A DNA stretch of 64,000 nucleotides from positions 2,480,001-2,544,000 of the forward strand of contig NZ_CP108364.1 of the NCBI RefSeq assembly GCF_035946055.1. Reading direction: 5' to 3'. This stretch comes from Streptomyces sp. NBC_01341 (GTDB lineage: Bacteria > Actinomycetota > Actinomycetes > Streptomycetales > Streptomycetaceae). Made by a program: the position numbers and the translations under genes. The notes below the pieces were generated by a model. It made no database searches, was not told the DNA's origin, and saw only the letters and a list, made by a program, of their open reading frames with translations. The number at the start of each line of letters is the position of its first letter. Position 1 is the first letter of the stretch. Of the stretch, positions 1 to 8,178 are shown piece by piece.

Positions 1-429
1 GGCCGCGCTGCCGGCCGTCCCCGCGCCGCGCCTGCCGTCGGCAGACGGGGAGTCCTCCCGGTTCGCGAGGCGGCGCACCATGCGCACCAGCTCGCTCGGC
101 TCGAACGGTTTCGCCAGGAAGGCGTCGACCCCGGCGGCCACACCGGAGTCCACCTCGTAGGGGGTGCACGCGCTCACCACGGCGACGGGCAGGTGCCCGG
201 TCCTGGGGTCGGCGCGCAGTCGGACGGCGGTCTGGATGCCGTCGAGCCGGGGCATCACCACGTCGAGGGTGATGACATCAGGGCAGAACTCGTGCACCAG
301 GTCCAGGCACTCGACGCCGTCGGCCGCGGTCACGACCTCGAAGCCCTCCAGCTCGAGATTGACCCTGATCAGCTGCCGGATGACCTTGTTGTCGTCTACA
401 ACAAGCACGCGGCCGTACGCCCCTGACAC
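1..429 (-). CDS. response regulator, receiver domain (partial, runs off left edge)
   Basis: The minus strand from a GTG at 429 reads into a CheY-like receiver domain and is still open at base 1, so the C-terminus is missing. The N-terminus has the beta1 motif RVLVVDDNKVIRQL with the acidic pair, the phospho-acceptor Asp lies in DVITLDVVMPRLDG, and the conserved Lys is in FLAKPFEPSEL. After the receiver the chain becomes low-complexity (DSPSADGRRGAGTAG), so it may be a single-domain regulator. The start is uncertain: GTG 429 has only a weak purine stretch and a GTG six codons later also fits. It is the last gene before tRNA-Arg and looks like core genome, not BGC. No partner kinase is visible. 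Confidence 0.85.
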   Translation of the reverse strand, partial: MSGAYGRVLVVDDNKVIRQLIRVNLELEGFEVVTAADGVECLDLVHEFCPDVITLDVVMPRLDGIQTAVRLRADPRTGHLPVAVVSACTPYEVDSGVAAGVDAFLAKPFEPSELVRMVRRLANREDSPSADGRRGAGTAGSAA

Positions 430-672
430 CCTTCGAGGGTAGGTCGGGCGGAGGAGCTGCGTCCGGGTTTTGCCCACTTCCGCCCGCGCGGGGGTGGCCG
501 GAACCCCTCCGCCCGCCACTCACGTTCCCCTTCGGCCGGGCCACCGCACCCCTCCCGGAGACGGTCCGGCCGTACGGCCCCACCACGTGCCCGCGACGCG
601 GAAATACCTGTTCCCGGACACCCGGTCGGAGCTGGTAGGGTTTCACTCGTCGCCGCCGAGAGCAGCGACATC

Positions 673-744
673 GCCCCCGTAGCTCAGGGGATAGAGCATC
701 GGCCTCCGGAGCCGGGTGCGCAGGTTCGAATCCTGCCGGGGGCA
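673..744 (+). tRNA. tRNA-Arg (anticodon CCG)
   Basis: A complete cloverleaf: acceptor GCCCCCG (673-679) pairs with CGGGGGC (737-743), discriminator A744, no encoded CCA. The anticodon loop CTCCGGA (704-710) gives anticodon CCG, and the T-loop is TTCGAAT. tRNA 3' ends are common integration sites, but I found no second copy of this 3' end in the window. Confidence 0.95.
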
Positions 745-761
745 CTTCGCAGGAAGTGCCG

Positions 762-805
762 AAAGACCCCGTGAACAGCGGAAACGTTGTGATCGGGGTC
801 TTTTT
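762..805 (+). terminator. intrinsic terminator after tRNA-Arg
   Basis: AAAGACCCCG is followed about 23 bases later by CGGGGTCTTTTTC: a 9-10 bp stem ending in a T-run, directly downstream of the tRNA on the same strand. Confidence 0.85.
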
Positions 806-1360
806 CATTCCTGCCGGGAGCTCACACCGGGGCATTCCGCACGGCAGGTTCATGGCTCGGTACGAGGCGGCCGACCTCGCCGTGGTTCAGGAGCCGAAGC
901 CGGTAAGCACCCTGCCTTCGGCATGGACGCACCCGCTCCTGGGCTGGCGTCGGCCACGGACCGGGTGCCACGACTCCACGACGGACAGCCGGTTTGTCAC
1001 GACTCCACGAGAACCGGAGCGTCGTGCACACGGCGCTCTGCCGGGTCGGCAAGGTCATCAGGTATCCAGCCGCGAACAGCGTCTGTGTACCTGTACCAGT
1101 TCGTGCGCCCGCCCCGCACCCGGTCGGGGAGGTCGAGGGTTGGCCCGTGTCCCGGGTGTACCGCCGCACAACTCACCGAGCACTCCCCACCAAGCCGGCC
1201 TCCTCTGCGCACCCGAGGCTTCCGTGTCCTCGCCGGCCAGGGCGAAACCGGCCGCCTGCGTGATGAGTTGCCCACCTCCGGGTTGCCCGTGCTCCCGAAT
1301 GCGCGATCACAATGACCGATTCGAGGGATACGGAACACTCGTCTGCTGTACGTTCCTGGC
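806..1360. other. 555-bp stretch with no convincing gene
   Basis: Both strands carry open frames typical of GC-rich DNA, but none has a ribosome site, a recognisable domain or natural composition. The only structure I see is a 13-bp direct repeat CACGACTCCACGA at 969-981 and 998-1010, 29 bp apart, which could be an operator-like repeat or a small duplication. Confidence 0.4.
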
Positions 1361-2218
1361 ATGGTCACGGGACAAGTGAGCGAGAACCCGGAGTCGCGCT
1401 TCTCCGCTCTTCTGGCGGGCGCGGCAAGGCTTCCAGGGGTGCGAGTCGACAGGGAGGCGTACCTCCGGACCGCCCTGGCCCGTCATTGCACGGACGATCA
1501 ACTGCGCCGAGCGATGAAGGAGAGCCCCGCAGCGGCGGGCATCCCTCTTGATGTTCTGGACAAGGTTGCCGACGCCTCCATTCGCTATGAGACAGCCAAG
1601 GTGAGCGCGGTCTCTGCGGCTGCCGGCCTTCCTGGAGTCCTCGCTCTTCCCGCCACGGTGCCGGCCGATCTGGCCCAGTACGTCGCACACATGCTGCGCA
1701 TCGCGCAGAAACTCGCCTACATCTACAGCTGGCCCGATCTCTTCTCCGCCGACAACGACGAACTCGATGACGCCACCAAGGGAGTGCTCACGCTCTTCTT
1801 CGGAGTGATGTTCGGAACGCAGTCCGCGAACGCCGCCGTGGGGAAGGTGGCAGGGATGATCTCCGAGCAGGTCGCCAAGAAGCTGCCCCAGCAGGCGCTG
1901 ACCAAGGGTGTCATCTACCCCATCGTGAAGAAGGTCGCCCAGTACCTCGGCGTCGAGATGACGAAGCAGACCTTCGCCAAGTCGGTCTCGAAGGCGATTC
2001 CCCTCGTCGGGGCCGCGGTGTCCGGCGGGCTCACGTACGCGACCTTCCGCCCCATGTCCAAGAGGCTGAAGGCCCACCTCGCCGGCTTGGAACTCGCCAA
2101 GCCGGTCGGTGGTCAGGTCATCACGGGTGAGGTCGTCGAAGACGATGATCTCCCAACCGCGGGCGAGGCGAAGATTCCGAAGCCGGGCCGTGAGTGGGGC
2201 GTCTTGAAGCGTCGATAG
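1361..2218 (+). CDS. EcsC family-like protein
   Basis: The protein has 285 residues. Residues about 75-130 show the alternating Ala/Gly-rich helices and the segment PADLAQYVAHMLRIAQKLAY, as in EcsC-family proteins, followed by an Ala/Gly-rich helical region (about 150-225) that may lie on the membrane. The C-terminus is charged (GEVVEDDD, KPGREWGVLKRR). The function of stand-alone EcsC-like proteins is not established. The start at ATG 1361 is provisional; GTG 1376 is possible. It has no operon partner and ends 307 bp before a convergent gene. Confidence 0.6.
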   Translation: MVTGQVSENPESRFSALLAGAARLPGVRVDREAYLRTALARHCTDDQLRRAMKESPAAAGIPLDVLDKVADASIRYETAKVSAVSAAAGLPGVLALPATVPADLAQYVAHMLRIAQKLAYIYSWPDLFSADNDELDDATKGVLTLFFGVMFGTQSANAAVGKVAGMISEQVAKKLPQQALTKGVIYPIVKKVAQYLGVEMTKQTFAKSVSKAIPLVGAAVSGGLTYATFRPMSKRLKAHLAGLELAKPVGGQVITGEVVEDDDLPTAGEAKIPKPGREWGVLKRR

Positions 2219-2525
2219 ACCCCGGGTGGGGCCCTGGGCGAGAGTGGTCAGGCGTAGTCGGGTCCACCTCGACCCCGTCGTGAGGGTGCGGTCGCCGTTC
2301 CGGCACTCGGGTCTTGGACAGGAACGTCGAGGGCCGTGGAGCCCTGGTCACTTCGTTCGGATTCCGGTGAGGCGACTCCGGGCCGACGCGGGACGTCTGG
2401 TCGACGTGCACACGGTGCGGGGGCCTTCACCAGCGCGGCGACAGGGGTGGCATCTCTGCGGGGTTATGCCGCGGATCACGCAGAAATGTGCACCGGTCCG
2501 TGTGCGTTTTTCCGTGTGCGTGTTC
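2219..2525. other. convergent intergenic region, no feature recognised
   Basis: Lies between the 3' ends of two converging genes. I could not identify a strong hairpin with a T-run, an RNA gene or a supported small ORF. Confidence 0.3.
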
Positions 2526-3095
2526 TCAGTTCGCGTTGAACGACCAGAAGACCCCTACTTCGTCTCCGCTCACGGCGATCAGTCCGAGATCCATCAGGTA
2601 ATCGGTGAAGGATCTCCCACCGGCAAGATCGCCGACGAGGAAGTCCGGTGAGGCGGAGGTCCGTGCCAGGTCGGAGGAAGTACGGAAAACTGCGCCGGCA
2701 CCGAACCGGCTGAGTACCGACCGGGCGTCGGCCAGCACGTCGTCCCGGTCGTCGCGCGTCCGGACCGGGTGGTCCTCGAACAACCACTCCTGAGTCAGCG
2801 AAGCAAGCAGCTCAGCGGCGGCAGCCGTCGTGATGGGAGAGGTGTATTCGTGCACCTGCTCGGCCGTGAGCGGAAGAAACGGAAACGATGGACGGACGTT
2901 CTCACGTCCCTCCTTGTCGATCTGCCACTCCAGTGACCGCCAGCCTCGCGGGTCGGTGACCGACCGGTCCATGACAGCCAGGACGTCCCGTCCCCAGTCG
3001 TCGTCCCGTCGGGGCCCGGTCATCGCGAAGGTGTATACGTCGTCGAGAAGCCTTTCCAGCGTTGCTTCCCAAACGGTGCTGTCGATGGAGGTCAT
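2526..3095 (-). CDS. hypothetical protein (189 aa)
   Basis: Starting at ATG 3095 (MTSIDSTVWEATLERLLDDV) gives 189 residues; the frame stays open upstream to 3254, but those extra residues are Arg/Pro-rich and look non-coding. The product is acidic and globular, with no signal peptide or membrane helix. I recognise no family. It ends in SGDEVGVFWSFNAN. It is a lone gene in the left flank and unlikely to be part of the BGC. Confidence 0.55.
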   Translation of the reverse strand: MTSIDSTVWEATLERLLDDVYTFAMTGPRRDDDWGRDVLAVMDRSVTDPRGWRSLEWQIDKEGRENVRPSFPFLPLTAEQVHEYTSPITTAAAAELLASLTQEWLFEDHPVRTRDDRDDVLADARSVLSRFGAGAVFRTSSDLARTSASPDFLVGDLAGGRSFTDYLMDLGLIAVSGDEVGVFWSFNAN

Positions 3096-3347
3096 CAGGC
3101 TTCCGGTCGGTCGGACACGGGACGGGCACGGATGTACGGATGATGCAGGGCGGATCGAGTCCCGGAATCGTACTCGGGGGCGTGGACATCGGCCGTACGC
3201 TCCAACTGGTGCCCGCCCGGGCATGCTCCGGCGGTCTGCGCCACACACTGCCATCGACGAAGCCGGTCGGCGTCAGCAAAGTGCGGCGCTCGGCGAGCAC
3301 GACATGACTTTGCCCGTTCATACTCCGCCGCGGACTACCGTGGCGGC

Positions 3348-3899
3348 GTGACCGACCTGCCCTCCCCCGTGCGAGGCGTGACCGTCCGCGTGCTGATGGG
3401 CATCGGAGCCTGCGGGCCGTACGCCCATGTGGTCGCCGACTTCGAACCACCCGGCACCGGCGGCGGGTTCGAGCTGTTCAGCGCTGTTCCGGAGCGTCGT
3501 CTGCCCGCCGAGTTCCTGCCCGCCCTGCGGGCAGGGCTGGTGGAGGGGCTGGACGGGGTCGCGGCGGCGGTGCTGGTCACGGACGGCACGTTCCACGAGG
3601 TCGACTCGTCGGAGTTCGGCTATCGGATCGCCGGTGCACAGGCGGGGCGGGCGGCGCTGGTCGGGGCAGGGCTCCTGCCGCCGGAGGAGGGCGATGCCCT
3701 GCGCTGGGCCACCTGGCCGGGGCGAAGAGATCCGGCTCGCCGGGAAGCGCGGCAGCCGGGCCTCCTGAGCGTGGCGGAGCCCGGGGGTCATATCGAGCTC
3801 CCGGACCCCTGCACCGACAACAGCCGCTCGACGAGAGCAACACGGGCAGCCCGACACGACGGCCGCTATGGTCAAAGGCGTCCGCACAGCCCTCGGTGA
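3348..3899 (+). CDS. stand-alone EF-G domain IV-like protein
   Basis: The first ~105 residues resemble domain IV of elongation factor G and its ribosome-protection relatives: GGGFELFSAVPERRLPAEF corresponds to the strand before the family's PxE(Y/F) element, and the segment VTDGTFHEVDSSEFGYRIAG corresponds to the EF-G block around DGSYHDVDSSE. No GTPase domain precedes it (the upstream 250 bp is non-coding), so it is an isolated domain. The C-terminal ~60 residues are low-complexity and may be read past a decayed end. It overlaps the 3' end of the opposing HNH gene by 28 bp. Start is GTG 3348. Function unknown; a remnant is possible. Confidence 0.5.
   Translation: MTDLPSPVRGVTVRVLMGIGACGPYAHVVADFEPPGTGGGFELFSAVPERRLPAEFLPALRAGLVEGLDGVAAAVLVTDGTFHEVDSSEFGYRIAGAQAGRAALVGAGLLPPEEGDALRWATWPGRRDPARREARQPGLLSVAEPGGHIELPDPCTDNSRSTRATRAARHDGRYGQRRPHSPR
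3767..3811 (+). repeat. 45-bp imperfect direct repeat, copy 1
   Basis: Begins GAGCGTGGCGGAGCCCGGGG and matches 6941-6985 at 41 of 45 positions (differences at repeat positions 20, 24, 29 and 39). It contains an internal inverted repeat around GAGCTC and lies at the 3' end of the EF-G-like gene. With copy 2 it brackets the HNH endonuclease and the helicase remnant. Confidence 0.8.
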
Positions 3900-5395
3900 T
3901 AGCGAAGATGTGCCTGCTCTATCGCGTGGTCGGCGTGCAGCTTCAGCCGGTAGTCGACAGTACCGGTCGAGTTTCGCCGGACTGCCCAGTCTTCGTCGAT
4001 GTAGATGGCGAGCCTGTCGAACTCGACATGATGGTTGGGGCAGAGGCACAGCAGGTTGGACAACTCATCGGGCCCGTCGTGAGGCCTGCCCACGCCTCTG
4101 ATGTGCGCCGCCTCGCTGTAATGGCTGTACCTGGTCTCAATTCGGGATCCACACACCTGACACTCGTGCTGATACATCACCTTGAGGCGCTCCACGAGCC
4201 GCTGATCACGATCAGGCCGCGAAGAGGTGACCTCTCGCCGTGGTGTCCTTCCTCCGCCACGTCCTCTGTCGGGAAATTCGCCACTCGCTCTCGTATATCC
4301 GGCGAGCCCGACGCGTTCAAGAAGCCCGTCCCGGTCGACGTCGCCGAGATGTTTGGAGCACAGCAGGCCGATGGCCTCGGCACGGGCCAGGGAACGGCGG
4401 AGGATCTTGGCCGCATCCGCGGTGAGGCCAGCTCTAGCACGCGACGCGACCAACTGTGGCGGAGTAGGCGTGGCCGGTTGGTCGATCCCTTCGACATTCC
4501 ACAGCCCGCTGCTACGCAGATGCCAGAAGGGGTACTCAGGAGTGACCTTGGAGTCCGGAAGTCCATAGTCCTGTAGCAGAGGTCCGACCTCACTCCTGAA
4601 TGTCTCCCACTCCACCATGCGCTCCTGTTGAGTGGCTAGGCGCCCGATAGCCCACAGAAGCGTGATCGGCTCGTGCCGTGAGGCGCGTTGCTCCTTGATG
4701 TGAGTCCTCAAGCTGGAAAGGGAACGGAACAGCGCCTCCCGGTTCAGGTTCGGTCCTCGTTCTGGGCGGGGGCTGTTCCGCTCCGGCCGCGAGGACACCG
4801 CGGGATCGGCCATGTCCAGAAGCCGGCGCCTCTCCTCCGCAGGTACAAGAGTGAGCGAGCGCAGCGGTACAGGGACGCGAAGGCCCCGAAGAAAGGGTTC
4901 TGCGGGCACCTCGAACTCGGTCACATCACCGAGCGCCATGATGTGTTCCCAGGTCTTGCGGTCCTCATCCTCACCCCAGACAGCCCTGGCAAGTGGACGG
5001 TTACGGAGGAGGCCGAGAATTCTGGCCTTGGCAACGAACTTCTTCCCGGCGTAGAACAGCACCTCGTCACCCACCCGGCGCTCCTCCAAGGCGGTAACTT
5101 TCGCCGACCTCTCCCGAACGGGGGGTGTGGATCCCCAGAGTCGTGCCACGCCTGCAGGGAAGAGCTGTTTGAGTGCGTCCCCGTCCGAGCCCAGGACATG
5201 CTCGTACTCGGAGAGCCGAACACCTTCACGTACCGAGTGCCTGAAATGCTGCGGCCCCCGCACCCGAGCCGTGCCCCTCGGCTGGAGCACCCACTGCACC
5301 CCTGCATCCCCGGAGAAGCGGACACTGTTTCCACCCAGGCCCCGAATCTCGGCGCCCCCCATGCCGGGAAGCATGACAACACTTTCCATCTTCAT
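3872..5395 (-). CDS. putative phosphorothioate/modified-DNA-dependent HNH restriction endonuclease
   Basis: A 507-residue, three-part protein. Residues about 100-175 (VGDEVLFYAGKKF, then TWEHIMALGDVTEFEV) look like a PUA/EVE- or SRA-type modified-base reader. The middle (ITLLWAIGRLATQQER, then TPEYPFWHLRSSGLW) matches the style of the sulfur-binding domain of ScoMcrA-type enzymes, which cut near phosphorothioate-modified DNA. The C-terminus has an HNH nuclease: CQVCGSR, SEAAHIRGVGRPHDG and LLCLCPNHHVEFD supply the zinc cysteines and the catalytic histidines. Such enzymes act alone as type IV restriction factors; no dnd gene is visible here. Lone gene between the 45-bp repeats, suggesting an acquired defence cargo. 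The nuclease domain is certain; the reader assignments are by eye. Confidence 0.75.
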   Translation of the reverse strand: MKMESVVMLPGMGGAEIRGLGGNSVRFSGDAGVQWVLQPRGTARVRGPQHFRHSVREGVRLSEYEHVLGSDGDALKQLFPAGVARLWGSTPPVRERSAKVTALEERRVGDEVLFYAGKKFVAKARILGLLRNRPLARAVWGEDEDRKTWEHIMALGDVTEFEVPAEPFLRGLRVPVPLRSLTLVPAEERRRLLDMADPAVSSRPERNSPRPERGPNLNREALFRSLSSLRTHIKEQRASRHEPITLLWAIGRLATQQERMVEWETFRSEVGPLLQDYGLPDSKVTPEYPFWHLRSSGLWNVEGIDQPATPTPPQLVASRARAGLTADAAKILRRSLARAEAIGLLCSKHLGDVDRDGLLERVGLAGYTRASGEFPDRGRGGGRTPRREVTSSRPDRDQRLVERLKVMYQHECQVCGSRIETRYSHYSEAAHIRGVGRPHDGPDELSNLLCLCPNHHVEFDRLAIYIDEDWAVRRNSTGTVDYRLKLHADHAIEQAHLRYHRGLCGRL

Positions 5396-5531
5396 ACTGT
5401 CAGACTAACTAGCTTCACTGACAACGGACTTGTCCTCAGGGCGATTCGAAGTCGCGACTCAGACCTGGGCTGTCCGACACTGCGCACAGGTCAGGTGCTG
5501 GCTGGGCTAGCACCACGGGCTTCCGGGCATC

Positions 5532-6737
5532 GTGCATGTACGAAAGCCAGCATCCAGGCGACCTAGGGAGACCGCTAGGCGCTTTCTGTGCCAGGCGAGC
5601 CGTCGAGGAAGTCACCCAGAAGGTGACCTCTCAACCGGTCGAGCATCGCGTTCTCCGCTTGAGCGGCTCCAGCTCGCTTGTGGAGCCTGCCGACGAGCTG
5701 CCCGAACCGCTCACGCACGGAAGGCGGGGGCCATCGGACCGTCGTGGACGCCAATGATTGGCGGCTCAGTTCACGCCCGCCCGGGCTTTGGGCGGCGGCG
5801 GTCAGCTCCCTGCTTCTGGAGCGAATGTCACCGGGTCGGGGACCAACTGTGGCAGGACTGGTGGGGCGGATTGGGACCCTTCGGTCCGGCTTCCGAGCCC
5901 CTCGTACGTCATCTCGTGGGGGCCGGGTTCCTTAACCGCGACGCCGGTCTCATGTTCATCGGTCCTGAGGCGGAACAGCGTTTCGGATACCGGCACTTCA
6001 TGGACTTGACTGCTGTCTTCACCGCCGCCCCGGAGTTCACCGTCCTGGCCGGCCGTACAGAGATCGGAACCACTGACCCCGCCTTGCTCACCGAGCGGGT
6101 CATGGGCCCGCGGCGCCTCCTGCTCGCCGGGCGCAGTTGGCAGGTGACCTACATCGACTGGTCGCGCCGCCGCTGCTTCGTGGAGCCGGTCGACGGTGGT
6201 GGAAAGGCACGTTGGGGCGGCGTGGGACTTTCCCGTACGGCCTCCTATGCGCTGACCCGGGCTGCACGCGAGGTCATGCTCGGATCGACCCCTGGCGTTG
6301 TGCTTACACGTCGTGCCAGCGGTGCGCTCGATCGGCTGCGTGAGAAGGGAGGCGGACTGGTCGACGCCGACGGCACCGTGCTCCTTCGCGGCGGCCGCGA
6401 CACGAACGTGCGCTGGTGGACCTGGGCCGGCTACAAGGCCAATGCAACGCTGGCAGCCACACTCGCTTCGGTGGCCGACCCAGTGCAGCGACCCACGGAC
6501 ATGTACGTGCGGCTCCGCGAGGATCTCACCCTGCAGGAGTGGAAGCAGGCAAGGACCGACGCCGAAGAGCACTTGCGCTTGCCGTCAGTGGACCGTCGTG
6601 CCTTGAACGGGCTGAAGTTCTGCGTGGCTCTTCCTCCGCATCTGGCCGAGGCGACGCTCGCAGCGCGCATGGCAGACATGGACGGGGCGACCGCAGCCCT
6701 GCGTGAACACGTGAGGTTCACCAGTCTGACTGTCTGA
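5532..6737 (+). pseudogene. C-terminal fragment of a large DEAD/DEAH-type helicase
   Basis: From about 5830 to 6737 the frame resembles the C-terminal module of Lhr-like bacterial helicases: a winged-helix-like piece, then FIGPEAEQRFGYRHFMDL, TVLAGRTEIGTTD and GRSWQVTYIDWSRRRCFVEP, before the stop at 6737. The motor domains are absent and the first ~100 codons are Arg/Pro-rich and unlike protein, so this reads as a 5'-truncated remnant with an accidental upstream opening. It sits inside the 45-bp repeats, next to the restriction gene, and may be what is left of a larger defence island. Confidence 0.5.
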
Positions 6738-6940
6738 GCACGGCCACAGGTTGCCGCTGGTCGGATGCTCAGCCGTTTACGCGATACGCACCGATCCACC
6801 GGTCTACACAAATGCCCACACTCACCGGCTTCGCGACCTGCGCGGTCGCCTGCCGTAGACCGGGACGGAGGCAGTCTGGCGAAGAATGCGTCGAGTGCGC
6901 GCCGTTGCCGGCAGGAACATGGAACACATACTCCTGGTCC

Positions 6941-6985
6941 GAGCGTGGCGGAGCCCGGGAGTCGTATCCAGCTCCCGGGCCCCTG
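6941..6985 (+). repeat. 45-bp imperfect direct repeat, copy 2
   Basis: Second copy of the element at 3767-3811. Here the inverted repeat is cleaner: GCCCGGGA and TCCCGGGC separated by 12 bases, able to form a GC hairpin. No T-run follows on either side, so it is not an obvious terminator. Confidence 0.8.
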
Positions 6986-7021
6986 AGGATGCCACCCGTT
7001 GCGCGTGCCGGCGCCGTTTAA

Positions 7022-7128
7022 GGGTGCGGATCAGTCGTCATACCGTCGCGTTCTGCCTTTGAACTACCGCGCCAGGAAGAGGCGCAGGCCGGATTCGAAC
7101 CAGCATCCAACGGTGTTCGTCCGCAACC
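7022..7128 (-). ncRNA. tRNA-mimic RNA 2 (permuted cloverleaf, Y RNA/YrlA-like)
   Basis: Read 5' to 3' on the minus strand, the order is: 3' anticodon-stem strand CGTTG (7112-7108), 3-nt variable loop, T-stem GCTGG/CCGGC with loop TTCGAAT (7104-7088), acceptor strand CTGCGCC (7087-7081), 7-nt loop, acceptor strand GGCGCGG (7073-7067), TA, D-arm GTTC-AAAGGCA-GAAC (7064-7050), G, 5' anticodon-stem strand CGACG (7048-7044). All helices pair (acceptor 7/7 with one GU; anticodon stem 5/5, extendable to 7). The outer ends pair again: GGTTGCGGA (7128-7120) with TCCGCACCC (7030-7022). A closed acceptor loop plus a terminal stem leading into the anticodon helix is the layout of the tRNA-mimic module of bacterial Y RNAs. 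A true permuted tRNA gene is the alternative. Confidence 0.7.
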
Positions 7129-7153
7129 GGTCGATCCGGCAGTCGGTGGCGAT

Positions 7154-7287
7154 GCTGAATCTGGAGCGAGAGTCTGAGTGTGATCACGGATGCCTCTGCC
7201 GTGTTGGGCTACCCCGGCGCGTGGTGCCGGGGGAAGGACTCGAACCTTCACTGTGACCGCGTCTTCAGGCTGAACGTCAGTTTCAGC
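7154..7287 (-). ncRNA. tRNA-mimic RNA 1 (permuted cloverleaf, Y RNA/YrlA-like)
   Basis: Same architecture as its neighbour. Order on the minus strand: GCGGT (7260-7256), variable CACAGT region, T-stem GAAGG/CCTTC with loop TTCGAGT (7249-7233), acceptor strand CCCCGGC (7232-7226), A, CCA, CGC, acceptor strand GCCGGGG (7218-7212), TA, D-arm with GCC/GGC stem and a GG-containing loop, A, then TCCGT (7190-7186). The acceptor helix is a perfect 7 bp. The anticodon helix is weaker (three Watson-Crick pairs, one wobble, one mismatch). GCTGAA (7287-7282) can pair with TTCAGC (7159-7154) as an outer stem, though a local hairpin competes. In conventional order the ends of each unit do not pair. Ends are approximate. 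Confidence 0.65.
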
Positions 7288-7341
7288 TTGCGCTCCTGCC
7301 GCACGCCGGAACTCGGTTCCGTCGCACGTCGGGTTGCGCGA

Positions 7342-7362
7342 CCCCCGCGTCGTACGCGGGGG
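7342..7362 (-). terminator. GC-rich hairpin downstream of the 7391-8122 gene
   Basis: CCCCCGCGT and ACGCGGGGG form a 9-bp stem with a 3-base loop, 29 bp past the stop codon of the minus-strand gene. It separates that gene from the tRNA-mimic RNAs; there is no T-run. Confidence 0.6.
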
Positions 7363-7390
7363 CGATGGGGGATGTTACCGGCGGCCGGCG

Positions 7391-8122
7391 TCAGCCGAAC
7401 AGGTAACCGAACACGGCGTCGCCGACCCGCTGGTCGGTGACCTCGGCGCCGTTGGCCTCCTCGCGGGCGAACTTCACCGCCTGCTGGAGCTTCTCGACCC
7501 GCTCCAGCAGCTCGTTCACCCGTCGCGCCGGCAGCGCTCCGGAGAACTTCACGGTCGTCCAGTACCCGATCGGAACGTCCTCGTAGTACACGTCGACCTG
7601 CGCCGGGTGCTTCTCCGTCGCCTCGGCCTTGACGTGGTTGCGCGGGACCTTCTTCGTCCGGATCGTGCGCACCGGGTCCGTCTTCCACCAGTCGGTCGAC
7701 GGGTCGAGCGACCAGGACTCCGAGGCGTCCAGGACGGGGAGCTTCTTCACGAAGGTGTGGAGGTCGGTGAGCTGCTTCTCCAGGAAGAGCAGGTAGCTGA
7801 CCGGGACTTCGGGGACGACCACCCGTCCGTCGACGGACACGTCCGCACGGGCCGTGCAGTTGGCCCAGTCCTTGGTGGCGGTCACGTCGAACAGCCTGGT
7901 CAGCGACACGGACATCTCACGCAGCGCGTCCTCGGCCTTCACCTGCACGCGGGAGGACTCGGGCGGCAGCTGCTCGCCCTCCTCGTCCTTCGGCTGGTAG
8001 GTGCGCGAGATACCGGCCAGCAGCGCGGGCTTCTGGACCTTGTGGTGGGCCGCGGTGATGTCCTGGAGCGACTTGCTCTTGACACCCTTCTCCACGGCGA
8101 TGATCTGGTTGAGCTTCGTCAC
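7391..8122 (-). CDS. conserved protein of unknown function (243 aa)
   Basis: The start is GTG 8122, preceded by AAGGGGG; upstream codons in the same frame are antisense to the next gene's coding sequence and not protein-like. The product begins VTKLNQIIAVEKGVKSK and is a well-behaved soluble alpha/beta protein, without signal or membrane segment, ending in VGDAVFGYLFG. I recognise it as a conserved actinobacterial protein without an assigned function. It shares strand and neighbourhood with the two tRNA-mimic RNAs and with the formylglycine-type gene 56 bp upstream. If the RNAs are Y RNAs, this is the first protein to test as a partner; that link is inference. Confidence 0.7.
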   Translation of the reverse strand: MTKLNQIIAVEKGVKSKSLQDITAAHHKVQKPALLAGISRTYQPKDEEGEQLPPESSRVQVKAEDALREMSVSLTRLFDVTATKDWANCTARADVSVDGRVVVPEVPVSYLLFLEKQLTDLHTFVKKLPVLDASESWSLDPSTDWWKTDPVRTIRTKKVPRNHVKAEATEKHPAQVDVYYEDVPIGYWTTVKFSGALPARRVNELLERVEKLQQAVKFAREEANGAEVTDQRVGDAVFGYLFG

Positions 8123-8178
8123 TTCGCCCCCTTCGAATGCCAGGAAGCTATCGCACACGGAGTCGATCTTGCATGCGA

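Noticed and set aside
3767..3811. Repeat as part of a tRNA or an attachment site of a known integrase
   Set aside because: It lacks a tRNA T-loop, and no integrase, excisionase or replication gene lies between the copies; only the duplication itself is supported.
7022..7312. Three ordinary tRNA genes on the minus strand, one with a Ser-like anticodon UGA and long variable arm
   Set aside because: T-loops and D-arms look like tRNA, but within each conventional unit the 5' and 3' ends do not pair, whereas the 3' end of one half pairs perfectly with the 5' end of the next in both cases. The permuted reading explains more.
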